A DNA stretch of 51,589 nucleotides from the NCBI GenBank assembly GCA_002704225.1, contig PAFU01000034.1, positions 7,705 to 59,293 of the forward strand, given 5' to 3'. This DNA comes from Gammaproteobacteria bacterium (GTDB taxonomy: Bacteria; Pseudomonadota; Gammaproteobacteria; Pseudomonadales; Azotimanducaceae). Below are positions 44,883-51,589 of the stretch, piece by piece; position 1 is the stretch's first letter; each line of letters opens with the position of its first letter. Below the pieces are notes generated by a model. It was not told the DNA's origin. It worked only from the letters and a program-made list of their open reading frames with translations, and did no database searches. Made by a program: the position numbers and the translations under genes.

Positions 44883-46703
44883 GTGGTGACAGCAAAAGGG
44901 CTGACGGGTGGCTGGACTAATCAAGGAAATATATTGAACGGGCATATCCACCGTGACTCTTCCGCACCGGATGGCAAGGACAAGCAGGCCATCGACTACG
45001 AGGTACTTTCCTACCTGATACAGCTGTACGGCAGCAGTCAGGGACAACGCTTGCACGATCAACTGCGCAGCATGGCGCGGCAAACAGCTGGCAAGTTGGC
45101 TGCCAAGCGATGTGAGTCGCCGCGGTCTGAGGCATTGCTGATTTGTTATGGCGACAGTTTGCTGCAGGACGACAAGCCGCCTCTGCAGGCACTTAACGAT
45201 TTCTCCAACAGCTATCTTAAGGGGGCTTTGACCGGTATCCACGTGCTGCCGTTTTTCCCTTCGTCCTCTGATGACGGGTTCGCGGTTATCGATTATCGAA
45301 GCGTTCGGTCGGATCTGGGCAGCTGGTCTGATATTCAAGATTTGGCTGAGAACTTTGATGTGATGGCTGACTTGGTGATCAATCACTGCTCGCGTGAACA
45401 CGTATGGTTTACCGACTTCATTACCAACGTTGCGCCGGGTAAGGACTATTTTTTTGAAATAGAAGGCAGTCCCGATTTGAAAGAGGTGTTGCGCCCGCGT
45501 AATTCGCCACTGCTGACGGAAGTGCATACGCGTAATGGCATTAGGCGTGTTTGGACGACATTTAGCGACGATCAAGTTGACCTGAATTTCGCGAACCCTG
45601 AAGTATTGTTGGAGTTCGCGAGTACGCTTTTGTTTTATGTCCAAATGGGCGCTCGCTATATTCGTCTGGATGCCATTGCCTATCTTTGGAAAAGACTGGG
45701 TACGACCTGCATGAGTCTGCCTGAGACGCATATGGTCGTTAGAATTCTGCGCGGATTGATTGACGTTGAAGATCTGCCGGTTACGTTGATCACGGAAACC
45801 AACGTGCCTCACGACGAGAATGTCAGTTACTTTGGGGAAGGCAACGAAGCCCATCTGGTGTACCAGTTCAGTTTGGCTCCACTGCTGCTGTTCAGTTATC
45901 TGACCGGCGAGGCGCAGGCCTTGGTGGATTGGACTCGGAACCTCGCCCCACCTCCTGAGGGCTGCAGCTATTTCAATTTTATTGCCTCCCACGATGGAAT
46001 CGGTTTGCGTCCGCTGGAGGGGCTGCTGTCGGAGGCGGATGTCGGCAGGTTGATTGATATCGTCCATGACCGCGGTGGTTTTGCGTCGATGAGAAGTACT
46101 CCCGGTGGGGAAGAACGTGCCTATGAACTCAATATCGCGTTGTTTTCCGCCTTTGGCGGGGACGATGAAAACATTGCAGCCTATGTTGGGGCACATCAAT
46201 TGCTGATGGCGTATCAAGGCGTACCGGGTCTGTATTTGAATGCCTTGTTGGGCCGCTCCAACGATTATCAATACATGGAAGCGACCGGTAGAACTCGATC
46301 GATCAATCGCGGCAGCTGGTCGCTGGAGGCGTTGGTCGACGCCTTGGAGGATTCGGCATCCCATCACGCCAAGATCTTTCAGGGACTGAGTCATAGCCTC
46401 AGGCTGCGGTCCGAACAATCGGCCTTCTTGCCTGCGTCTCAGCAACGGTTTATCGCTGGCAGCGGGGATTATCTGATGTTCCTGCGTCACAATACTCATC
46501 AGCGGTTATTGGTTGTCGCCTCCTTCGTCTCTCATGCTCAGGTTATCGAGTGGCCTGATGCGCTTTCGTCTGTCACCGGTGTAGCAGTCGATCTGCTATC
46601 TGGCGAAGACATCGAAGCAAACGCGGCAATTTCGCTGGGCGGTTTTCAAGTGATGTGGCTGAATTTAGCCGAGACCCGCACTGCCAGCGGCGCGACGGTT
46701 TGA
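44883..46703 (+). CDS. GH13_18 glycoside phosphorylase, sucrose- or glucosylglycerate-phosphorylase-like
   Basis: The 606-residue protein has the GH13 catalytic set: nucleophile D263 in YIRLDAIAYLW, acid/base E305 in LITETNVPHDENV, and D371 in IASHDGIG. The GALTGIHVLPFFPSSSDDGFAVIDYRSV block is the sucrose phosphorylase-group hallmark. Neighbouring glucosyl-3-phosphoglycerate synthase and phosphatase genes favour glucosylglycerate phosphorylase, which releases glucose 1-phosphate and glycerate, over sucrose phosphorylase. The start is a GTG with an AAGG site; no signal peptide, so it is cytoplasmic. The gene end overlaps the convergent synthase gene by 39 bp. Substrate assignment needs residues I cannot compare without an alignment. 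Confidence 0.82.
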   Translation: MVTAKGLTGGWTNQGNILNGHIHRDSSAPDGKDKQAIDYEVLSYLIQLYGSSQGQRLHDQLRSMARQTAGKLAAKRCESPRSEALLICYGDSLLQDDKPPLQALNDFSNSYLKGALTGIHVLPFFPSSSDDGFAVIDYRSVRSDLGSWSDIQDLAENFDVMADLVINHCSREHVWFTDFITNVAPGKDYFFEIEGSPDLKEVLRPRNSPLLTEVHTRNGIRRVWTTFSDDQVDLNFANPEVLLEFASTLLFYVQMGARYIRLDAIAYLWKRLGTTCMSLPETHMVVRILRGLIDVEDLPVTLITETNVPHDENVSYFGEGNEAHLVYQFSLAPLLLFSYLTGEAQALVDWTRNLAPPPEGCSYFNFIASHDGIGLRPLEGLLSEADVGRLIDIVHDRGGFASMRSTPGGEERAYELNIALFSAFGGDDENIAAYVGAHQLLMAYQGVPGLYLNALLGRSNDYQYMEATGRTRSINRGSWSLEALVDALEDSASHHAKIFQGLSHSLRLRSEQSAFLPASQQRFIAGSGDYLMFLRHNTHQRLLVVASFVSHAQVIEWPDALSSVTGVAVDLLSGEDIEANAAISLGGFQVMWLNLAETRTASGATV

Positions 46704-47933
46704 CTCGCCGACGTTGCCAAACTCTTCGTAGTCCAGGGCCACGATTTCTGCCAGCTGCTCCGGTGCAGACGGATAAACGCTGGTGACTCGATTCCACGAG
46801 GGGACGTAGGGCAGGTCTTGTCCTGTTTGTAGATACTCTTGTCCGGAGATCAATACGTTGGTTGCAAATGCCTCGACTGCGCGTTCCTCTGCGTCGCGAT
46901 CGAAATGCAGACCATTTACCATCGCGTCGTTGTAATAGGACTCGATGAGATCTAAGGCGATTCGAAGATAGGCCGCCTTGACCGTGCGAACGGTGCCTGT
47001 TTCAAACACCGCGCCAAAGGTTGCCAGAATTCGATAAAGCGATGTCGCGATATCCGAGCTCATGCGGGACAGGCCTCGGCTGCGATCGTCCGCAGAGAGC
47101 GCTTGGTGTTTGTGGTCGTAGTTGTCTGCGACCTCAATTTGGCAGACCTGCTTCGTTGAATAGTTGCGGAACACCTCCGTGAGTAAGCCGATTTCCAGTG
47201 CCCAATCCGCGGGAATTCGTAACGTTTTGACGAGGTCGATTCGCATGGCGAATTCACCGGCCAATGGATAGCGAAAACTGTCCAGATACTCCAAAAAACT
47301 CTGTTCGGGGAAGACACGTTTCATGGATCGGAGCAGGGGGGATACAAGCAGACGACTCACTCTGCCATTGAGTTTTCCCTCGGCAACACGTGCGTAAAAT
47401 CCCTTGCAGAATTGATAGTTGAATTGGGGATTGGCGACGGGATAGAGGAGTCTCGCCAACAACGCTCTGTCGTAGGTTGTGATGTCACAATCGTGAAGCG
47501 CAACGACCTTGATGTCCGACAATGACTGAATGAAGCCGAAGCAATACCAAACATTACACCCTTTGCCCAAATCCGTGGGGGCGACGTTGTGTTGCTTCAA
47601 CTTGTCTTGCAGTTCACTTGCCCTAGGCCCGTCGTTCCACAACACCGTGTGGGTGATTTTCAAGCGAGAAAAATATTCCAGCGCGTGGCGGTACTCTGAC
47701 TCTGTCGCCTGGTCGAGGCCGATCACCACATGCGCGAGGTAGGTGGCACCGTTCAATGTGTCAATGATATGGCTTAAGGCATCCTGCGCCAGTTCGGAAT
47801 ACAAGCACGGCAGGATAAGTGCCATCGGGCTGTGTTCGCTGAACTCGTGCAGTTCTTCCTCAAGCGACTGCAGGCTCCGGGTTTTAAGGTTGTGTAGGGT
47901 CGTCACGATGCCGTTTTGAAAAAAGTCACTCAA
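46665..47933 (-). CDS. gpgS: Glucosyl-3-phosphoglycerate synthase (GT81)
   Basis: The 422-residue glycosyltransferase contains ALILPCLYSEL, a nucleotide-sugar region with LGKGCNVWYCFGFI, and the metal-binding HDCDITTYDRALLARLLYPV. ADWALEIGLLTEVFRNYSTKQVCQIEVADNYDHKHQ is typical of GpgS. It joins glucose from NDP-glucose to 3-phosphoglycerate, the first step of glucosylglycerate synthesis. The start is a TTG (TTGAGTGA) overlapping the phosphatase stop by 8 bp, with GGAGG 9 nt upstream. The gene is cotranscribed with the phosphatase. GalU, encoded divergently, could supply UDP-glucose. Confidence 0.85.
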   Translation of the reverse strand: MSDFFQNGIVTTLHNLKTRSLQSLEEELHEFSEHSPMALILPCLYSELAQDALSHIIDTLNGATYLAHVVIGLDQATESEYRHALEYFSRLKITHTVLWNDGPRASELQDKLKQHNVAPTDLGKGCNVWYCFGFIQSLSDIKVVALHDCDITTYDRALLARLLYPVANPQFNYQFCKGFYARVAEGKLNGRVSRLLVSPLLRSMKRVFPEQSFLEYLDSFRYPLAGEFAMRIDLVKTLRIPADWALEIGLLTEVFRNYSTKQVCQIEVADNYDHKHQALSADDRSRGLSRMSSDIATSLYRILATFGAVFETGTVRTVKAAYLRIALDLIESYYNDAMVNGLHFDRDAEERAVEAFATNVLISGQEYLQTGQDLPYVPSWNRVTSVYPSAPEQLAEIVALDYEEFGNVGESNRRAAGSAGLG

Positions 47934-48786
47934 GGGTTTGAACCTCCGTTCTGTGTTGTGAAAGCACGGAGAACGGTTCTTCGATGCCTAAGATGTGTTG
48001 CATGGTTTCTAGCCAATGCTCGTGCCCACAGACAGCCGCGTAGTGCACGACTGGGTGGTTGAACTGTAAGTAGTTGCCGTCGTTGTTGGGGAACAACACC
48101 GCAATATCGGCAAGGGCCAGCATCTCTAAATCGTTTTTGGCGTCGCCGCAGGAGACGAGAACGGGCCTGTCGTCTGGCCGCATAAAATGTTCCGCAATCT
48201 TCCGCATGCCAATGGCTTTGTTGCAAGATTTATCCAGAACGGTGTAAAAGCGCCCCCCCTGAACGACCTGCAGGCCAATAAAGCCTAATGTCTCGCTGAA
48301 GGACTCCAGCGCTTGGCGGGAATCGTCCCAAAGCAAAGGCATGCTGCCTGACCTTTGTTTCGCGAGCTCGGCAGCCGATGCGCTGAGCCCAGTGATTGCC
48401 TGCACCTCTGTCGCGTCAAGATGTCGAAGCGTTCGATAGCGAAAGTCGTGGGCCGCGCTGATGTGATCCAGCAGGTCACATATTTCGTCTGCATCTCGGC
48501 CGAATTGTTCAGGCTCTGAGGCAGAGGGCCAACACAGCCCGGCGCCATTTTCAAAGACATAGGGGGAAGGAAACTTCCGATACCGGTTCAATTCAATCAT
48601 TTCGAGATTGGTTTTGCTCGATGCAGGTACGCAAATACAGCCATGTGCGTGAAGGGAGTCCATCGCTTCACCAGCAGCTCGCAGATCGTAACGGTCATCC
48701 AGCAAGGTGCCATCTAAGTCCGTAAAGATCAGCCATTTCGTTGCAAAATTTTTCGTATGACTTTGGATGTCGTTCAACGTACTCAC
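47926..48786 (-). CDS. HAD-IIB phosphatase, glucosyl-/mannosyl-3-phosphoglycerate phosphatase
   Basis: The 286-residue protein has the HAD nucleophile motif FTDLDGTLLD (D23 and D25), a motif II Ser/Thr in PASSKTN, and motif IV in VSCGDAKNDLEMLALAD. FVFENGAGL-type residues (YVFENGAGLCW) and the C2B-type cap match the MpgP/GpgP/YedP family. With GpgS next door it probably removes phosphate from glucosyl-3-phosphoglycerate. The GTG start at 48786 sits directly on AGGA; a TTG at 48777, 8 nt behind GGAG, is an equally good start. Confidence 0.83.
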   Translation of the reverse strand: MSTLNDIQSHTKNFATKWLIFTDLDGTLLDDRYDLRAAGEAMDSLHAHGCICVPASSKTNLEMIELNRYRKFPSPYVFENGAGLCWPSASEPEQFGRDADEICDLLDHISAAHDFRYRTLRHLDATEVQAITGLSASAAELAKQRSGSMPLLWDDSRQALESFSETLGFIGLQVVQGGRFYTVLDKSCNKAIGMRKIAEHFMRPDDRPVLVSCGDAKNDLEMLALADIAVLFPNNDGNYLQFNHPVVHYAAVCGHEHWLETMQHILGIEEPFSVLSQHRTEVQTLE

Positions 48787-49115
48787 TCCTAAGATGACCT
48801 AGCGCATAAGCATCGCAACGAGGACCCAGCAAAGGGCGTGCCACCTTTGAACGGCGCACGCGCCAAGTCTGATTGGATTGTTCGAACGTCGCCGCACCGC
48901 CTAGGTGCAATGTCGTCATATGCCGCACTGTTTTTGTGCTTGCGGATTCCGCAATGCCATTGTTTGAAGGAAATGTTTCTGAAACATGCGGGTGGCAGGG
49001 TGGCACGAATCTTGTTTGCCGTTTGACAGTGAATCGAAAAAACCAAGGAATGTTATGCGTACAAAAGATAACGGTGCCGCCGCCCCGCGTGATTTGGCGG
49101 TGTTAGGAGGTATCA
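48787..49115. other. Divergent promoter region between the phosphatase and galU
   Basis: These 329 bases separate divergent units and hold no convincing gene. They should contain promoters for both galU and the gpgP-gpgS unit. A strong galU ribosome site (AGGAGG, 49105-49110) is present; no operator or riboswitch was recognised. Confidence 0.5.
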
Positions 49116-49949
49116 GTGATCGCTCATAAGTGTCTGTTTCCTGCTGCCGGTTATGGCACCCGCTTTTTGCCGGCAACCAAGGCCATGCCGAAAGAAATGC
49201 TGCCAATCGTGAATCGACCATTGATTGAATTCGGCGTTGAAGAAGCGAATGCCGCCGGAATGTCGGATATTTGCATCGTTACCGGGCGGGGTAAGCGGCC
49301 ACTGGAAGATTACTTTGACGTGAATTTTGAGCTGGAACACCAGATCGCAGGCTCCGCTAAGGAGTCTTCCCTCAGGCAAATCAGGGCACTGAACGACGCC
49401 TGTACCTACACGTTTACGAGGCAGCGCATGATGCGTGGTTTGGGCGATGCGGTGCTCACGGGTCGTAAACTGGTCGGTAATGAAGCCTTCGGCCTGATTC
49501 TGGCAGACGATCTTTGCTTTAATCTCGATGGCGATCCCGTCATGAAACAAATGCAGGATGTTGCGAGCGCCTTCGATTGTTCAGTGATCGCGGTCATGGA
49601 CGTTCCTCAGGATCAGGTGAGCAACTACGGCATCGTGGTGGGGGATGAGATCGAGGCTAACGTGTTGCAGGTATCCTCAATGGTTGAGAAGCCGCGTGTG
49701 GAGGACGCTCCCTCCAACCTCGCTGTGATCGGGCGATATATCCTGTCGCCGGACATTTTTGACTTCATAGAATCCACCGAGCCCGGTGCTGGAGGCGAGA
49801 TCCAACTCACCGACGCGCTGAATGCGTTGGCTCAAACGGGCAAGCTGCTGGCCTATCGTTTTGCGGGTCGCCGGTTTGATTGCGGCAGCGTTGACGGCTA
49901 CGTCGCGGCGACCAACTATTATTACCGCAACGTTGTCCACACGTGTTGA
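49116..49949 (+). CDS. galU: UTP-glucose-1-phosphate uridylyltransferase
   Basis: The 277-residue protein starts LFPAAGYGTRFLPATKAMPKEMLPIVNRPLIEF, the GalU nucleotide-binding signature, and ends with FDCGSVDGYVAATNYYY. EKPR in MVEKPRVEDAPS is the conserved sugar-phosphate contact. It makes UDP-glucose from UTP and glucose 1-phosphate in the cytoplasm. GTG is the start, with AGGAGG 6 nt upstream. It is placed to supply UDP-glucose for GpgS, or to reuse the glucose 1-phosphate released by the phosphorylase. A strong terminator follows. Confidence 0.93.
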   Translation: MIAHKCLFPAAGYGTRFLPATKAMPKEMLPIVNRPLIEFGVEEANAAGMSDICIVTGRGKRPLEDYFDVNFELEHQIAGSAKESSLRQIRALNDACTYTFTRQRMMRGLGDAVLTGRKLVGNEAFGLILADDLCFNLDGDPVMKQMQDVASAFDCSVIAVMDVPQDQVSNYGIVVGDEIEANVLQVSSMVEKPRVEDAPSNLAVIGRYILSPDIFDFIESTEPGAGGEIQLTDALNALAQTGKLLAYRFAGRRFDCGSVDGYVAATNYYYRNVVHTC

Positions 49950-49954
49950 GGTGT

Positions 49955-49984
49955 CGATCAGATCTGGCTCTGATCGTTCTTTGA
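49955..49984 (+). terminator. Intrinsic terminator after galU
   Basis: CGATCAGA (49955-49962) and TCTGATCG (49969-49976) form a perfect 8-bp stem with a 6-nt loop, followed by the T-rich TTCTTTGATT. It starts 5 bp after the galU stop. Confidence 0.6.
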
Positions 49985-50249
49985 TTCTAGGGCACGTTGC
50001 GAACACTTCCCCGCAACCCAATCCTCGGCTTGGTGTATTGCAACAAATATATTTGCGTTAGCCGGCAACATAAATCTCGACCAGTCGGCAGGGTGAGTGG
50101 TTCAATAGTGTCTCGGTCATTCAACAGATTGTTGGCGCCGAAGCGAACCGAGGAAAGGGCGGTTCGCTGAACAATGTGTTGAAAAAGGGGGCAGCATCAC
50201 TTCAGTTAATCGTGACTCGGCGCAAACGCATCTTTCGTTCGGCTCGAAA

Positions 50250-51589
50250 ATGGCCTTTGGTGTTGGTGCAACCGGGGAGGCCGTCTACCTAGGACTGTTC
50301 AATACCTTCATAACCATCTACTACAACCAGGTGATGGAGTTAAACAATGCGTTGATCGGTATCGCGATCATGCTCGCCATGATCGGTGATGCCATTTCAG
50401 ATCCCGTTGTCGGCATCATATCTGACCGCTGGCGCTCCAAGCTCGGGCGACGGCATCCGTTTTTGTGGTTGGCTCCTGTGCCACTGACGCTGACCCTGTA
50501 CTGCGTCTTTAACCCTCCGGAATTCTTATTGGGCGAGACGAGCGAATTCGGCCAGTGGGGACTGTTTGCTTGGCTTGCGGTATGGACCATTTTGAGCCGC
50601 TCTTCGTTGACGCTGTACAGCGTGCCGCATATGGCGCTTGGAGGAGAGCTCTCGAAGAACCAACACCAGCGTTCGCAGCTTTTTAGTGCGAATACGGTTT
50701 TTGCCTATGTGGCCGGTGCTTCCTTTGGCTTTGCGGCGTGGAGCTTTTTCTTTGCCGGTGAACATGTGCGAGCGGCAGACGGTCTGGTAGTACCCGGTCA
50801 TTTGGCGGCCGAGGCCTACGGGCCGCTGATTCTCACCGCGTGTGGTCTTATTCTAGTATCGATGTGGGCCTGTGCTGCAGGCACCTCCCGCCACATACCG
50901 CACCTGTCTTCGGCTCAGCTTGCGGAAAACCGTCTGACCGTGGTCACATTGCTGAGAGAAATTCTCAGCACGTTAAAAAACCGCAACTACATGGTTGTGC
51001 TGTTCGGTTACTTCTTTTTTATGATCGCCAGTGGCATCTATGACACGTTGAACGTATTCATCAACACCTATTTTTGGGAACTACCGCCAGATAAGATTCG
51101 TTGGTTGGGTTTGATTGCAGCGCCCTCTGCCATGCTGGGTGCCTTGCTCTCACCGCTGCTGATGAAACGCTTCGATCGTAAGCCGGTGATGCTGGTCGCC
51201 TTGGCGGGTTCGACCGTGTTCGCTCAGTTGGTCGTGAACCTTCGTCTGCTAGGGCTGTTGCCCGAGAATCATGACCCTATGTTGATGCCCTATTTGTTGG
51301 CCAACGCGGCGGGGTTCACCTTTTCGCTAGGGCTTGGCACCGTCGCGGTGCTGTCCATGCTCGGCGATATCATTGACGAAAATGAGTTGGTGACCGGCGA
51401 GCGCCAAGAAGGTTTGTTTTACTCAGCCCGAGCGTTTTTCGCCAAGGCGTCCTATTCCTTCGGTCATTTCTTCGCAGGGATCATGCTCGAGTATTTCATT
51501 GAACTGCCTTTCAAGGCCGTGCCCGGTGCATTGGAGGCCGATGTCTTGACCCGCCTTGGCCTGACTGCGGGGCCCATGATGGGGGCATC
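50250..51589 (+). CDS. GPH-family glycoside/sugar:cation symporter (partial, cut by window end)
   Basis: The open frame continues to the window edge without a stop and encodes at least 446 residues with repeated membrane helices. AMIGDAISDPVVGIISDRWRSKLGRRHPFLWLAPVPL is the MelB/GPH-type signature; SVPHMALGGELSKNQHQRSQL and GDIIDENELVTGERQEGLFYSARAFFAKASYSFGHFFAGIML are other family blocks. Family proteins begin with LSFGxK, which here lies before the only in-frame ATG (50250), at about 50232-50249, yet no ATG, GTG or TTG is in frame between the upstream stop (50106) and 50250. It is probably a sugar or glucoside importer serving the glucosylglycerate locus. Confidence 0.83.
   Translation, partial: MAFGVGATGEAVYLGLFNTFITIYYNQVMELNNALIGIAIMLAMIGDAISDPVVGIISDRWRSKLGRRHPFLWLAPVPLTLTLYCVFNPPEFLLGETSEFGQWGLFAWLAVWTILSRSSLTLYSVPHMALGGELSKNQHQRSQLFSANTVFAYVAGASFGFAAWSFFFAGEHVRAADGLVVPGHLAAEAYGPLILTACGLILVSMWACAAGTSRHIPHLSSAQLAENRLTVVTLLREILSTLKNRNYMVVLFGYFFFMIASGIYDTLNVFINTYFWELPPDKIRWLGLIAAPSAMLGALLSPLLMKRFDRKPVMLVALAGSTVFAQLVVNLRLLGLLPENHDPMLMPYLLANAAGFTFSLGLGTVAVLSMLGDIIDENELVTGERQEGLFYSARAFFAKASYSFGHFFAGIMLEYFIELPFKAVPGALEADVLTRLGLTAGPMMGA

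Noticed and set aside
44685-46499. 604-residue open frame antisense to the GH13 gene
   Set aside because: It lies almost wholly opposite a gene with an intact catalytic triad, has Gln/Arg-rich composition typical of a shadow frame, and matches no family.
1-51589. CRISPR arrays, insertion sequences, prophage, rRNA or complete tRNA genes
   Set aside because: None seen by eye on either strand; only the two tRNA 3'-end-like fragments were found.

Overview
The window looks like chromosomal DNA from a free-living, probably marine, Gammaproteobacterium. This is an inference from gene content: a standard bacterial thrS and galU, many acyl-CoA, SDR, haloalkane-dehalogenase-like and dioxygenase genes, TetR, AraC and Lrp regulators, and a glucosylglycerate (compatible solute) locus. 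No rRNA, complete tRNA, CRISPR array, integrase or transposase was found, and the species cannot be named from the sequence alone.

Layout. 1-8.3 kb holds accessory catabolic genes: a saccharopine-dehydrogenase-like reductase, a double EthD protein, an SDR of the hydroxyacyl-CoA dehydrogenase type, a peroxiredoxin-like gene interrupted by an in-frame TGA, a crotonase, a luciferase-like flavin oxidoreductase and a DhlA-like hydrolase. Two 3'-end fragments resembling tRNA-Asp (1382-1404 and 4881-4900) bracket part of this block. 8.3-13.9 kb holds a TetR regulator divergent from a large exported propeller/di-haem protein, then an SDR. 14-19 kb holds a DoeB-like deacylase, a SnoaL-like protein, an iron alcohol dehydrogenase and thrS. 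19.7-26.3 kb holds a TauD-like dioxygenase, a VOC protein, a second DhlA-like hydrolase, an AraC regulator, a membrane desaturase/hydroxylase and a GST-like protein. 26.3-35.5 kb holds small membrane proteins, an HtaA-domain protein, a PhyH dioxygenase, an MFS permease, a SulP transporter, and alanine dehydrogenase facing a damaged Lrp gene. 35.8-43.1 kb holds an isocitrate/isopropylmalate dehydrogenase relative, a Tat-exported molybdenum hydroxylase pair, a Dabb protein, a TetR regulator, an SDR and a CaiB-type CoA-transferase. 43.1-51.6 kb holds a sodium:solute symporter, a GH13 sucrose/glucosylglycerate-phosphorylase-like enzyme, glucosyl-3-phosphoglycerate synthase and phosphatase, galU, and a GPH-type sugar transporter cut by the window end.

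How the genes work together. GalU can supply UDP-glucose, GpgS and GpgP can make glucosylglycerate, the GH13 enzyme can phosphorolyse it, and flanking carriers can move substrates: a plausible complete cycle. A TGTCAC-N4-TGTCCCC element lies upstream of both the second dehalogenase-like gene and the AraC/desaturase divergent promoter, suggesting one AraC regulon. A 16-nt motif lies upstream of both the molybdenum hydroxylase genes and the SDR/CoA-transferase genes, on either side of the TetR gene, suggesting one TetR regulon.

The most notable item is 3601-4704. The frame runs through one TGA placed at the first position of a UxxC redox motif, followed at the right distance by a perfect hairpin that fits the bacterial SECIS rules. 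This is very likely a membrane-anchored peroxiredoxin-like selenoprotein that an ordinary gene caller would split into two genes.
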